Assembly: GCA_017513005.1 (NCBI GenBank)
Contig: JAFWDM010000078.1
Location: 1 to 64,000, forward strand
Length of the DNA stretch: 64,000 bases
Direction of reading: 5' to 3'
From: Lachnospiraceae bacterium
Lineage (GTDB): Bacteria; Bacillota; Clostridia; Lachnospirales; Lachnospiraceae
Numbering within the stretch: position 1 is the first letter of the stretch; each line of letters opens with the position of its first letter. A program made the translations under genes and the position numbers. Below are positions 1 through 8,315 of the stretch, one piece after another. The notes beneath the pieces are model-generated. The model ran no database searches. It was not told where the DNA came from and saw only the letters and a program-made list of their open reading frames with translations.

Positions 1-1616
1 CGGCCGATGGTCTGGATCAGGGAAGTCTCGGACCGGAGGAACCCCTCCTTGTCGGCGTCCAGGATGGCGACCAGGGCGATCTCGGGGATGTCCAGGCCCT
101 CGCGCAGGAGGTTGATGCCGACCAGGACGTCAAAGACATCCAGCCGCATGTCGCGGATGATCTGGCTCCGTTCCAGGGTGTCGATGTCGGAGTGGAGGTA
201 TTTGACCCGGATCCCGGCTTCGGCCAGGTAGTCGGTCAGGTCCTCGGCCATTTTTTTGGTCAGGGTGGTGACCAGGACCTTGTTTTTCCGGTCGGTCTCC
301 CTGCGGATCTCACCGATCAGGTCGTCGATCTGGCCCTCGACGGGGCGGACGTCGATCTCGGGGTCCAGGAGACCGGTGGGCCGGATGACCTGCTCGGTCC
401 GGAGGAGCTCGTGTTCCTCCTCGTAGGGCCCGGGGGTCGCGGAGACGAAGAGCATCTGGTCGATGTGGGTCTCAAACTCCGAGAACTCCAGGGGGCGGTT
501 ATCCAGGGCCGAGGGCAGACGGAAGCCGTAGCGGACCAGGGTCTCCTTTCTGGACCGGTCGCCGCGGTACATGGCCCCGATCTGGGGAATCGTCATGTGG
601 GACTCGTCGATGATGATGAGAAAATCGTTGTCGTAGAAGTCCATGAGGGTCATGGGCGGCTCGCCCTCCTTCATGAAGTTCAGGTGGCGGGAATAGTTCT
701 CAATGCCGGAGCAGAAGCCGGTCTCCCGCATCATTTCGACGTCGAAATTGGTCCGCTCGGCGATGCGCTGGGCCTCCAGGAGCATGTCCTCGCCCTTGAA
801 ATATTTGACGCGTGCGCGCAGCTCCTCCTCGATGTTGTCACAGGCGGCGTTGATCTTCTCCTGGGGGACGACGTAGTGGGAGGCCGGGTAGATCATGACG
901 TGCTCCAGCTGGCGGTGGACCCGGCCGGTCAGCTGGTCGACCTCGCAGATACGGTCGATCTCGTCCCCGAACCACTCGACGCGGAGGATAAAGTCACTCC
1001 CCTGGGCGGGGAAGATCTCAATGGTGTCGCCCCGGACCCGGAAGTTGGTCCGCTCCAGGGCCATGTCGTTGCGGGTGTACTGGATCGCCACCAGCTCCTG
1101 CAGGACCTCGTCCCGGTCCTTCTCCATGCCGGGCCGGAGAGAGATGGACATGCCCTTGAACTCGTCGGGACTGCCCAGGCCATAGATACAGGAGACCGAG
1201 GCCACGACGATCACGTCCCGGCGCTCTGCCAGAGAGGCCGTCGCCGACAGGCGGAGCTTGTCGATCTCATCGTTGATCATGGAGTCCTTGGCGATATAGG
1301 TGTCGCTCTGGGGGATATAGGCCTCCGGCTGGTAGTAGTCGTAATAGGACACGAAGTATTCCACCGCGTTCTCGGGGAAAAACTCCTTCATCTCGCCGTA
1401 GAGCTGGCCCGCCAGCGTCTTATTGTGGGAAATGATCAGCGTGGGCTTGTTGAGGGCCTGGATGACATTGGCCATGGTAAAGGTCTTGCCCGAACCAGTC
1501 ACGCCCAGCAGGGTCTCAAACTGGTTTCCCTCTTTAAAGCCCTTCACCAGCTCCTCGATCGCCTGCGGCTGGTCGCCGGTCGGCGCATATTCTGAATGTA
1601 ATACAAAATGATCCAT
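1..1616 (-). CDS. uvrB: UvrABC excinuclease subunit B, C-terminus outside window
   Basis: DNA-damage verification helicase of nucleotide excision repair; it takes the lesion from UvrA and recruits UvrC, which is also in this window. The 538 residues present hold Walker A (GVTGSGKT, residues 38-45), the tyrosine-rich beta-hairpin region with YYDYYQPE near 92-98, a DESH helicase box and the SATPGPYE motif. The family is about 660 residues, so roughly the last 120 (end of helicase domain 2, UVR motif) lie beyond the left edge. The ATG at 1614-1616 follows GGGAAGGAA at a suitable distance. No frameshift was seen. Identification is secure; only the missing end is unknown. Confidence 0.97.
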   Translation of the reverse strand, partial: MDHFVLHSEYAPTGDQPQAIEELVKGFKEGNQFETLLGVTGSGKTFTMANVIQALNKPTLIISHNKTLAGQLYGEMKEFFPENAVEYFVSYYDYYQPEAYIPQSDTYIAKDSMINDEIDKLRLSATASLAERRDVIVVASVSCIYGLGSPDEFKGMSISLRPGMEKDRDEVLQELVAIQYTRNDMALERTNFRVRGDTIEIFPAQGSDFILRVEWFGDEIDRICEVDQLTGRVHRQLEHVMIYPASHYVVPQEKINAACDNIEEELRARVKYFKGEDMLLEAQRIAERTNFDVEMMRETGFCSGIENYSRHLNFMKEGEPPMTLMDFYDNDFLIIIDESHMTIPQIGAMYRGDRSRKETLVRYGFRLPSALDNRPLEFSEFETHIDQMLFVSATPGPYEEEHELLRTEQVIRPTGLLDPEIDVRPVEGQIDDLIGEIRRETDRKNKVLVTTLTKKMAEDLTDYLAEAGIRVKYLHSDIDTLERSQIIRDMRLDVFDVLVGINLLREGLDIPEIALVAILDADKEGFLRSETSLIQTIG

Positions 1617-1632
1617 GTGATTCCTTCCCGGA

Positions 1633-1754
1633 GTGTCAAAAGGGACGGTTCTTTTTGACACCCCTGCCGGCATTCTCTTTTCTCTGACCTCCGCAGGCTG
1701 CAGGGAAAACCTGTCAAAGGGAACCTGTCAAAGGGGACGGTTCTTTTTGACACC
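1633..1754. repeat. REP-like palindrome, two copies in a 92 bp tandem duplication
   Basis: Two copies (1633-1662 and 1725-1754) of a motif reading GTGTCAAAAGGGACGG then TTCTTTTTGACAC. The ends GTGTCAAA and TTTGACAC form an inverted repeat. The copies are 92 bp apart, and the following CATTCTCTTTTCTCTGACC stretch is duplicated with them (about 1671 and 1763). Further copies are at 1909, 2074, 32737 and 39985. The GGGACGGTTCTT core resembles the extragenic palindromes that accompany RAYT (REP-associated Y1 tyrosine) transposases; no such transposase is in this window. Confidence 0.7.
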
Positions 1755-1908
1755 TCTGTCCGCATTCTCTTTTCTCTGACCTCCGCAGTCTTCAGGCAAC
1801 CCCGGCAAAAACAGGTCCGGGGTATGCGCCCTCCTGCGCATAGTCGAACATATGTTGGATTGCTCCCAGTATAGCACATCTTCTGTAATAAGAAAAGCAT
1901 GTCTAAAG

Positions 1909-1939
1909 GTGTCAGAAAGAACCGTCCCCATTGACACCC
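1909..1939. repeat. REP-like palindrome, third copy (inverted)
   Basis: GGTGTCAGAAAGAACCGTCC followed by CCATTGACACC, in the opposite orientation to the copies at 1633 and 1725. An extra CCATTGACACC follows directly. It sits in the 500 bp spacer between uvrB and the S1-domain gene, which holds no gene. Confidence 0.65.
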
Positions 1940-1960
1940 ATTGACACCCCCATTAACAAT

Positions 1961-2000
1961 AAAAAACGGGATCTCTGCTCCCTGCAGAGTCCCGCTTTTT
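1961..2000. terminator. Intrinsic terminator downstream of the S1-domain gene
   Basis: An A-run, then CGGGATCTCTGC, a short loop, GCAGAGTCCCG and a T-run. The hairpin works in both directions. On the minus strand it lies about 120 bp past the stop of the S1-domain gene and ahead of uvrB. Confidence 0.7.
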
Positions 2001-2073
2001 CATCGTTTATACAGCTCACCCGGTGTAATCAGGGAGAACCGTCTCCACCGGCACGTTGACACCGGGGCAGAAA

Positions 2074-2103
2074 GTGTCAAAAAGAACCGTCCCCATTGAC
2101 ACG
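2074..2103. repeat. REP-like palindrome, fourth copy
   Basis: GTGTCAAAAAGAACCGTCCC followed by CATTGACAC, then a partial repeat GCCCATTGACACC. It ends only about 15 bp from the stop codon of the S1-domain gene, the usual position for extragenic palindromes. Confidence 0.65.
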
Positions 2104-2116
2104 CCCATTGACACCC

Positions 2117-2770
2117 TCAGTCGAACTTAAAGCCCTTGAGAAGGTCTGCGAGGCTGGTTGTGGCATTCTCTTTTGTGGTGTAGAGGGAGACATCCACGGA
2201 CTCTTCCTTCTCCTGGACGGGGGCATCCTCGAGGGCCTTCATGCTGAGGCTGATCTTGCCGTCAGCGACCCTGATGATCTTGACCTTGACCTTTTCCCCC
2301 TCTTTGACGACTTCGGCCGGGTCGTTGACGCGCTTCACGCTCATCTGGGAAATGTGGACCAGACCGTCGATGCCGTCTCCGAGATCCACGAATGCTCCGT
2401 AGGGCTTGATAGTCTGTACGGTGCCCTCGAGGACAGTACCGGGCTGCATCGCGTCAATGCGGCGCCTGCGCTCTTCTCTCTTGCGGTCGCGGGCGACCTC
2501 TCTGCCGGACAGGACGAGACGCTTCTTTTCCGGATCGCAGGTGATGATCCTGACATCCACATCTTTGTCGAGCCACTCGGATGTATCCTCCACATAGGCA
2601 TCCGAGAGCTGTGAAGCAGGGATAAAGGCGCGGACGCCTTCAACATAGGTCACTACACCGGCCTTGACTGTCTCCAGGATCTGGACAGTGAAGACCTCCT
2701 TGTTCTCCATCATCTCTTTGAACTTATCCCAGACCATGCTGTCGTTCGTTTCCATTTTTTCTTCTGCCAT
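2117..2770 (-). CDS. S1 RNA-binding domain protein (two S1 repeats)
   Basis: Small ribosomal-protein-S1-like RNA-binding protein, 217 residues. Two S1 OB-fold repeats are visible, at about 25-90 (diverged) and 110-180 (good match, with [20 protein letters not shown] and [12 protein letters not shown]). A charged RKREERRRR helix joins them and the C-terminal tail is acidic. Full S1 has four to six repeats, so this is a short paralogue, possibly acting in translation or RNA turnover. The ATG at 2770 follows GGGGAGGAAGTT; a longer reading frame upstream lacks such a site. It has a spacer of its own on both sides and looks monocistronic. The exact function is not known. Confidence 0.88.
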   Translation of the reverse strand: MAEEKMETNDSMVWDKFKEMMENKEVFTVQILETVKAGVVTYVEGVRAFIPASQLSDAYVEDTSEWLDKDVDVRIITCDPEKKRLVLSGREVARDRKREERRRRIDAMQPGTVLEGTVQTIKPYGAFVDLGDGIDGLVHISQMSVKRVNDPAEVVKEGEKVKVKIIRVADGKISLSMKALEDAPVQEKEESVDVSLYTTKENATTSLADLLKGFKFD

Positions 2771-2862
2771 AACTTCCTCCCCATTCTTTTGTGTGCCGCA
2801 GTCCGGGGCACACCGCTCATTGTTGTACCTCATCGTACCACTTATGAATCATTCTATAAAGT

Positions 2863-3534
2863 TCAGAATCCTCCGCCGAAAAGGATCCTGCACCCGATCA
2901 GCACCAGGATCGTTCCCCCGAGGATCGACGCCCTGTCCGCCAGGCGCAGCCCGAAATGTCTTCCGATCCGGATCCCGCCCAGACAGATCACAAAGGTCGT
3001 CACCGCTATGAGGACCGAGGCGGCAAAGGCCTCCAATGCGCTGTACATGGCGATCGTAAAGCCGACGGAAAGCGCGTCGATCGAAGTTGCGATCGCCTGC
3101 AGCAGCAGGACCGCCCCGGTAAGCCTGACGGCTTCCGGTGTTTTCTTTTCAGCAGGAACTCTGTCAGGGCCGGCGTCGGGACATACTTTCCTGTCGGAAA
3201 CTTCTCTGCTTTCCTGCCCGCTCTGTTCACTCCCGCTGCCCCTGATCCCTTCCAGGAGCATTTTTCCGCCAATGCCGGCAAGCAGGATAAATGCGATCCA
3301 GGGGACGGCCTTCTGAAAGGCGGTAAAACGCTCGGAGATCGTGTGGACGCAGACCCAGCCGATCATAGGCATCAGGAACTGGAACCAGGCAAAAGCACCC
3401 GCGATGATCCCCATTCTCTTTCTGCTCATCTGCGGATCCTGCAGCCCGTTGGCCATCGAGATGGAAAAGGCATCCATCGCCAGGCCCACCCCCAGCAATA
3501 TGCTTTCACATATAAAAACAGGCAGGTTCTCCAT
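2863..3534 (-). CDS. mntP: MntP-type manganese efflux pump
   Basis: Six-helix membrane exporter of the MntP (YebN, DUF204) family that removes excess Mn(II). The 223 residues show an inverted duplication: AMDAFSIS in the first half and SIDALSVG in the second carry the conserved acidic residues of the metal path. A long hydrophilic loop (about 87-130) joins the halves and is longer and more charged than usual. The ATG at 3534 sits 5 nt after GGAGG; a GTG four codons upstream would put the start before that site. I looked for the yybP-ykoY manganese riboswitch often found before mntP and saw none. A 15 bp palindrome and a MITE-like element lie upstream. Confidence 0.92.
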   Translation of the reverse strand: MENLPVFICESILLGVGLAMDAFSISMANGLQDPQMSRKRMGIIAGAFAWFQFLMPMIGWVCVHTISERFTAFQKAVPWIAFILLAGIGGKMLLEGIRGSGSEQSGQESREVSDRKVCPDAGPDRVPAEKKTPEAVRLTGAVLLLQAIATSIDALSVGFTIAMYSALEAFAASVLIAVTTFVICLGGIRIGRHFGLRLADRASILGGTILVLIGCRILFGGGF

Positions 3535-3577
3535 CTGCTCCTCCACTGTGTCCGGGTCTTATACAGTGCGCATCCGG

Positions 3578-3592
3578 CAAACCTTTGGTTTG
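3578..3592. promoter_or_regulatory. Palindrome upstream of mntP, possible operator
   Basis: Perfect inverted repeat CAAACC-TTT-GGTTTG about 45 bp before the mntP start. Its place suits a repressor or activator site, but it does not closely match the MntR consensus and I cannot name a regulator. Confidence 0.25.
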
Positions 3593-3594
3593 TT

Positions 3595-3703
3595 GCGGAG
3601 CGTTAGTTCTTCATCGCGGGATTGTCCCCACGGTGAAGCGAGTTTTCCCGTCTTACACGCGTACCCCACGACTGAAGCCACAGGTATTGCGCGATGAAGA
3701 ATA
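3595..3703. repeat. MITE-like 108 bp element, copy A
   Basis: Starts GCGGAGCGTTAGTTCTTCAT and ends GCGCGATGAAGAATA; the TTCTTCATCGCG and CGCGATGAAGAA ends are inverted repeats. A near-identical copy lies at 49950-50058. Diverged or partial copies are at 33546-33655 and 14511-14558. It has no coding capacity. Confidence 0.65.
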
Positions 3704-3735
3704 AAAACCGGCACAGGATCTCCCTGTGCCGGTTC
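3703..3735 (-). terminator. Intrinsic terminator of the SH3-like membrane protein gene
   Basis: Perfect 11 bp stem ACCGGCACAGG / CCTGTGCCGGT with a 5 nt loop, followed on the minus strand by TTTTT. It abuts MITE-like copy A. Confidence 0.8.
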
Positions 3736-3820
3736 CTTCCCCTGTCTTTTCCCGATCCTGCTCTCTGCCGCCGCCTTGCGCTGCGGCCCTCAGGATCTGT
3801 TCTATCATTCAGTGCCCGTC

Positions 3821-4573
3821 TCAGGGAATCTGGATATATCCGTAAGTCGGCGCACCGCCAAGCCATACGGAGACATAGTGCCAGCCGTTGCCTGCCTCTG
3901 CAGCATTCTCGATCGCAACACTCCAGCCGGGTGTCAGATCCATCACTGCTGCAGAATCAGCAGAAGCTTCCTGATAGAGAGTCATGGGATTCTCGATCGC
4001 ATAGATGGTGCCGGCATCGAGAACCGTCGTGGAAGTGGTCTCGCCTGCTGCAGGCTCCTGGACAGCTTCCTCTTCCGCGCCTTCCTCGGCAACGGGCTCT
4101 GCCTCTTCTTCTACAGGCACTTCAGTCACAGCCTCTTCCTCCTCGGCAGGAACAGCTTCTTCTGTACCTTCCTCAGATGCCTCGAGCTCCTGGACCTCCT
4201 CCGCTTCTTCCGCGGGCGCAGCTTCTTCTGCGGGCGCAGCCTCTTCCTCGACGGCCGCTTCCTCTTCCACAGGCTCCTCGACTACAGCTTCCTCCTCATC
4301 CGGAGTCTCCTCTGCGTCTGCCGCCGCTACAGCCTCGACATCCGTTGCGGCTGCCGCCACAGTCTCCTCATCGCCCTTGCCGCCGGATGTGAACCAGATC
4401 ACGATGCCGACGACCGCAAGTACCGCGATGACGCCGACCAGAAGGAGCAGATTCTGCCTGTCTTCCTTCTTCTGCTTTGCACGGGCCATAGCGCGCGCGC
4501 TGCGCTCATTTGTGAAGTCCCTCTCTTCCTGTGAAGGTCTTCCGCTGCCTCTCCTCTTCCTATTGCTTGCCAT
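3821..4573 (-). CDS. Single-pass membrane protein with acidic linker and SH3-like C-terminus
   Basis: No exact family recognised. The 250 residues run: basic cytoplasmic N-terminus (1-40, KR-rich), one transmembrane helix (about 41-62, NLLLLVGVIAVLAVVGIVIW), an outside low-complexity stretch rich in Glu and Ala (about 68-180, many EEEA and PAEEA units), then a compact domain (about 185-250) with the look of a bacterial SH3 (IYAIENPMTLYQEASADS; GWSVAIENA; GWHYVSVWLGG). This fits a protein that spans the wall and binds peptidoglycan or another surface ligand, which is inference. The ATG at 4573 follows AGGAGGAAGTT. An extended -10 (TGGTACAAT) lies about 140 bp upstream and a strong terminator follows. 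Confidence 0.82.
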   Translation of the reverse strand: MASNRKRRGSGRPSQEERDFTNERSARAMARAKQKKEDRQNLLLLVGVIAVLAVVGIVIWFTSGGKGDEETVAAAATDVEAVAAADAEETPDEEEAVVEEPVEEEAAVEEEAAPAEEAAPAEEAEEVQELEASEEGTEEAVPAEEEEAVTEVPVEEEAEPVAEEGAEEEAVQEPAAGETTSTTVLDAGTIYAIENPMTLYQEASADSAAVMDLTPGWSVAIENAAEAGNGWHYVSVWLGGAPTYGYIQIP

Positions 4574-4713
4574 AACTTCCTCCTGTACTGAATATCTTTT
4601 CGTCTGCCGATCAGCCGCTCCCGAAAGAGAAGCAGAACCGGACCCGCACTCCCGGCAGGAGGGGCAGGACCGTCTCCGCCGCTCCCTGAGAGAACAGCAG
4701 GTCATTGCAATAT

Positions 4714-4722
4714 ATTGTACCA
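4714..4722 (-). promoter_or_regulatory. Extended -10 promoter for the SH3-like protein gene
   Basis: On the minus strand TGTGGTACAATA contains a TGn-TACAAT extended -10. No good -35 is present. The same 12-mer occurs on the plus strand before the PreA-like gene at 38484. Confidence 0.4.
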
Positions 4723-4840
4723 CAAAACAACAAAGACAGTACTGCAAGTTTGTAATTGCACTGTTTTTTTTTACAAAAAAATGTACGAAACGATGCCGCA
4801 CCCGCGATCAATACCGGATAATACCGGCTGCATATGCGGC

Positions 4841-5674
4841 CTATCGCCTGATCAGGGCAAAATAAAGGATGACGACCAGGCCCAGGATGATCCTGTACCA
4901 CCCGAAGATCCGGAAGTCATGGGTACGGATATAATTCATGATGAAGCGGATCACGAGGACGGACACCAGAAAAGCGACCAGCATACCCGTAAAAAGGACC
5001 GCCAGCTCCATCCCGGAAAAGGCAAGCCCGTACTTGACGATCTTCAGAAGACTCGCGCCGAGCATGACCGGGATCGCAAGGATAAATGTGAACTGCGCCG
5101 CCACCGGACGGGCGATCTCGATCATGATCCCGCCCAGGATCGTCGCTCCGGACCGGGATGTCCCCGGAAAGATCGCCGCGATCAGCTGGAAAAGCCCCAC
5201 GATGACCGCCTCCCGGAAGGTGATATCGCGCAGCCGCTTCGTGACAGGCTTTTTTCCTGCATTGCGGTTTTCGATCACGATGAAGGCAATACCGACCAGG
5301 ATGAGCATGACCGACACCACCTGCCAGTTCCGGAAATGGACATCCAGCCAGTCGTCGGCGAGGATCCCGACAACAGCGGCGGGGAGACAGGCCACGACGA
5401 CCCTGCACCAGAGCATGATCGTGTCCCGGTCCACCGAGATCTTTCCCGTCCCGGGATCTCTGCGGAAAGGCCAGATGGTCTTCCAGTACAGGAGCACGAC
5501 CGCCAGGATCGCGCCGAGCTGGATCACGACCATAAACATCTTCATGAACATGGCCGACATGTGCATGGACACAAATTCATCGAGCAGGATCATGTGCCCG
5601 GTACTGCTGACCGGAAGCCACTCCGTGATCCCCTCCACGACACCGAACAGCGCCGCTTTTAACAGTTCAACCAT
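4841..5674 (-). CDS. uppP: Undecaprenyl-diphosphate phosphatase (UppP/BacA)
   Basis: Membrane phosphatase that recycles undecaprenyl pyrophosphate to the monophosphate for peptidoglycan and wall polymer export; it also gives bacitracin tolerance. The 277 residues match the family length. Both catalytic motifs are present: VEGITEWLPVSSTGH near residues 13-27 (the E/Q-rich box) and FPGTSRSGAT near 160-170. Eight or so hydrophobic helices follow the usual pattern. The ATG at 5674 is chosen because homology starts at MVELLKAALFGVVEG; AGGAG lies rather far upstream (11 nt), and an in-frame GTG nine codons earlier is possible. A 40 bp tandem array lies just upstream. Confidence 0.95.
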   Translation of the reverse strand: MVELLKAALFGVVEGITEWLPVSSTGHMILLDEFVSMHMSAMFMKMFMVVIQLGAILAVVLLYWKTIWPFRRDPGTGKISVDRDTIMLWCRVVVACLPAAVVGILADDWLDVHFRNWQVVSVMLILVGIAFIVIENRNAGKKPVTKRLRDITFREAVIVGLFQLIAAIFPGTSRSGATILGGIMIEIARPVAAQFTFILAIPVMLGASLLKIVKYGLAFSGMELAVLFTGMLVAFLVSVLVIRFIMNYIRTHDFRIFGWYRIILGLVVILYFALIRR

Positions 5675-5711
5675 AGGTAAAGCTACTCCTCTCAGACACA
5701 CTTCTCTTCAC

Positions 5712-5860
5712 GATGGGGCACCCCTCTTCCCGGCGGCGCACCCCTTTTCGCAATGGTGCCATCCTTTTCACAGCGGCACACCCCATTTTGCAATGGTGCC
5801 CTCCTTCTCAGTGCGGCGCACCCCTTTTCGCAATGATGCACCCCTCTTCCCGGCGGCGCC
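5712..5860. repeat. 40 bp tandem array between uppP and the aminotransferase gene
   Basis: Three full 40 bp units (5735-5774, 5775-5814, 5815-5854), each beginning GGCGCACCCC or GGCACACCCC with CAATGGTGCC in the middle, plus partial units on both sides. Copies differ at about a quarter of positions. No gene or stable promoter motif is seen within. Confidence 0.8.
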
Positions 5861-5878
5861 ATCCTGTCCCGCGTGTTC

Positions 5879-7072
5879 TCACCTGTCCGGATACTCGGTC
5901 TCCACAAAGCGGCGGATGGAAGGGAGCGAGCGCTTCACCTTCTCCGTATCCAGGCAGTAGGCGACGCGGAAAAAGCCCGGTGCGCAGAATCCGTCTCCCG
6001 GAACGAAGACCAGATCGTACTTCAGCGCCTTTTTGCAGAAGGCGACCGCATCCTCCTCCAGCGCCTTCGGCATGATATAGAAGGTGCCGCCCGGACGCGG
6101 AACTGTAAATCCAAGCTCTGTAAAGGTATCGTAGAGCAGGTTCATATTGGTCTCATAGACAGAGAGATCCGATGTATCCTCCAGGCAGTAGGCCGATGCG
6201 AGCATCGGAAGCGAGGAAGGGCAGTTGTGGCCCAGTCCGCGGGAGATCTGCCCCATCATGGGCACCATCTTGTCCGCCTGTTCACAGGCCGGATTGACTG
6301 CCACATAGCCGATTCGTTCTCCGGGAAGGGAGAGCGACTTGGAGAAGGAATAGCAGGTCAGGGTGTGCGGATAATACTTGGCCGGATAAGCCTGCTTTTT
6401 CCCGTCAAAAACGATCTCCCGGTAAGGCTCGTCGGAGATCAGGAAGATCGTGTGTCCCACCTCGGCCGACTTCCTCGTCAGCAGGTCCGCCAGCTTCTGC
6501 AGCGTCTCCTCCGGATAGACCACGCCGGAAGGGTTGTTGGGGGAGTTGATCAGGACCGCCGCTGTCTTCTCGTTAAAGATCTCCTCCGCCGCCTCAAAAT
6601 TCGGCTGAAAATCATCCATCTTGATCGGCACGAAGCGGATCTTCCCGCCCGTCCCCTCGATATAGGGATTATATTCGGAGAAATACGGCGCAAATACGAT
6701 CACTTCTTCTCCCGGGCAGACCACACAGCGCAGGGCATGGGCGATCGCACCCGCTGCGCCGGCCGTCGGGAAGATATGTCCGGGCTCATAGGGGAGCCCG
6801 AAGCGGGCCTTCAGGGAAGCCGCGACTTTTCCCTTGACCCTGGGATCGCCGAGTGTCGGGTTATAGCCGTGGAGCTTCAGCGGCTCCACCTCCTGCAGCA
6901 GGCGGATGGATACATCCCTGTAGCTGTCAGGTGCGGGCACCGAAGGGTTGCCCAGACTGAAATCGAATACATTTTCATACCCGATCTCCTGTCCTCGCGC
7001 AGTCGCGTACTCCGAGAGCTCCCGGATGACATTTTTATTGCCCAGCATGGAAAGAAAATGTTGATTGATCAT
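5879..7072 (-). CDS. PLP-dependent class I/II aminotransferase
   Basis: Cytosolic fold-type I aminotransferase of the aspartate aminotransferase group, 397 residues. Family landmarks: NSPNNPSG (176-183), SDEPYRE (213-219; Asp214 pairs with the PLP ring nitrogen), and SFSKSLSLPGERIGY, where Lys245 should form the Schiff base. Arg near the C-terminus (FFRVAYC) fits the substrate carboxylate contact. The substrate cannot be read from sequence; related clostridial enzymes are annotated as pyridoxal-phosphate aminotransferases of uncertain specificity. The ATG at 7072 follows AGGAGGAACAGGTTC. No neighbour forms an evident pathway with it. Confidence 0.93.
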   Translation of the reverse strand: MINQHFLSMLGNKNVIRELSEYATARGQEIGYENVFDFSLGNPSVPAPDSYRDVSIRLLQEVEPLKLHGYNPTLGDPRVKGKVAASLKARFGLPYEPGHIFPTAGAAGAIAHALRCVVCPGEEVIVFAPYFSEYNPYIEGTGGKIRFVPIKMDDFQPNFEAAEEIFNEKTAAVLINSPNNPSGVVYPEETLQKLADLLTRKSAEVGHTIFLISDEPYREIVFDGKKQAYPAKYYPHTLTCYSFSKSLSLPGERIGYVAVNPACEQADKMVPMMGQISRGLGHNCPSSLPMLASAYCLEDTSDLSVYETNMNLLYDTFTELGFTVPRPGGTFYIMPKALEEDAVAFCKKALKYDLVFVPGDGFCAPGFFRVAYCLDTEKVKRSLPSIRRFVETEYPDR

Positions 7073-7139
7073 GAACCTGTTCCTCCTCTTATGGAAACTT
7101 TCTGAAAGGACCTGTCTGATAGAAACTGCCGGGCAGAAT

Positions 7140-7262
7140 CTATCGAAATGAACCTGTCAAAGAAAAAACCGCCAAACAGAAACTGTCAAAGTGAAACTGT
7201 CAAACAGAAACCGGAAACGTGTACCCGTCAAAGCGAAGCCGTCAACCAGAAGCTGTCAGGAC
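7140..7262. repeat. Degenerate GAAACTGTCAAA repeats after the acetyltransferase gene
   Basis: Imperfect units of the type GAAACTGTCAAA (for example 7183-7212) fill the spacer between the acetyltransferase stop and the aminotransferase leader. The TGTCAAA core recalls the REP-like family, but the palindromic arm is missing. Confidence 0.5.
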
Positions 7263-8137
7263 GAGCCAGTCAGGATATAAACCCGCTTTTCTCCCTCTCC
7301 CTCTCCGACAGGGGAAAAACCAAGCTTTTGGAGAAGCCGCTGCGAAGCACCATTGTCCCTGTGTGCATCCGCCCGCACGGATGAAAAGCCGAGCCGGGAA
7401 AAGCCATAGTCCAGGAGGGCTTCACAGACCTCCATGGCCAGGCCGGTTCCGCGCCATTTTTGTCCGATCAAAAAACCGAAGTCGGCATCCGGCCGGACCG
7501 GTACCCCCAGACGGAGAAGTTCCTGTTCCTGCCCTGCCGTGAGCGCGGAGAATCCGACGCGGCCGGCTAAAACAAGGTCGGCGTTTTCCTGTCCCGCCTC
7601 CGCTTTGAGCAGCACCGCCCAGTGCCCGAAGCCATACAGGCCGTAGATGCGGTCTATATAGGCCCGCAGGATCGCGCGCTCCCTCTCCCGGTCGGGGGAG
7701 GGAGGCTCCAGGAACCGGCATGCCTCCGGGTCATAAAGCCCGTACAGAGATTCCAGATCCTCCTCCACGAATTCCCTTACCAGACAGCGGCGGGTCTCCA
7801 GGATCGTCCAGGGAAGGCCTGCCTCCCGCTGGTAGATTTTTTCATAGCTGTCCGCATCCACAAGGTCCGGTTCCTGCACAACGTAGGAAGCACCGTCAAA
7901 ACGCTCGCCCGCATTTCCCGCATGGGAATACCCGGCGGCACAGAATCCCTTCGCGCGGAGCATATGCAGGGTTTCCCCGTCCTCACACAGACAGAGCGTC
8001 CCCACCCTGTCTGCAGGCTCTCTGCGGCAGATCTCTCCCGACAGCCCCATCCGCGGGAATACCCGGAGCGCCCTCTGCGCTTCTCCCGCTTCCGCAGGAC
8101 TGTGCGGCTTCAGTATAAAACAGATTTTTTTCAGCAT
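7256..8137 (-). CDS. Two-domain GNAT N-acetyltransferase with HAD-like N-terminus
   Basis: 293 residues. The last 180 residues are a GNAT acetyltransferase of the RimJ/RimL type (ETRRCLVREF start; FGFLIGQKWRGTGLAMEV acetyl-CoA loop; AHRDNGASQRLLQKLGF near the end). The first 95 residues look like part of a HAD-type module (LCLCEDGETLHMLRAKGFCAAG), without the catalytic DxDx motif visible, so probably not an active phosphatase. The acceptor is unknown. There is no Shine-Dalgarno site before the ATG at 8137; instead a near-consensus promoter ends 7 nt upstream, so the transcript may be leaderless. Repeats begin right after its stop codon. Confidence 0.82.
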   Translation of the reverse strand: MLKKICFILKPHSPAEAGEAQRALRVFPRMGLSGEICRREPADRVGTLCLCEDGETLHMLRAKGFCAAGYSHAGNAGERFDGASYVVQEPDLVDADSYEKIYQREAGLPWTILETRRCLVREFVEEDLESLYGLYDPEACRFLEPPSPDRERERAILRAYIDRIYGLYGFGHWAVLLKAEAGQENADLVLAGRVGFSALTAGQEQELLRLGVPVRPDADFGFLIGQKWRGTGLAMEVCEALLDYGFSRLGFSSVRADAHRDNGASQRLLQKLGFSPVGEGEGEKRVYILTGSS

Positions 8138-8144
8138 AGACTCA

Positions 8145-8174
8145 ATTATAGCGAGAAAGCCTTATGAATGTAAA
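8145..8174 (-). promoter_or_regulatory. Near-consensus promoter immediately before the acetyltransferase start
   Basis: On the minus strand, -35 TTTACA, 18 bp spacer, -10 TATAAT, then TGAGTCT and the ATG. Initiation 7 nt after the -10 would fall at the A of the start codon. Confidence 0.6.
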
Positions 8175-8315
8175 GAGCAGAATAGACGCTCCGCCCCGGC
8201 GCCCGTGTCATAAAAGCGCCATGTCAAAAAGGCCGTGTTAAAAATTTGTTCATATTTTATTTAACGATTCTTTAATTGATTCTCATTCTGCGTCCATTTT
8301 TGATTTTTATACTTT

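Noticed and set aside
192..1595. Long open frame on the plus strand opposite uvrB
   Set aside because: Antisense shadow of a conserved gene in GC-rich DNA; no ribosome-binding site and no recognisable domain. The same holds for many long antisense frames (for example opposite murB, ftsH, fbp, the Hsp70-like gene and nrfD).
3535..3700. Possible manganese (yybP-ykoY) riboswitch before mntP
   Set aside because: The conserved loop sequences are not present; the leader is short and the rest is a MITE-like element.
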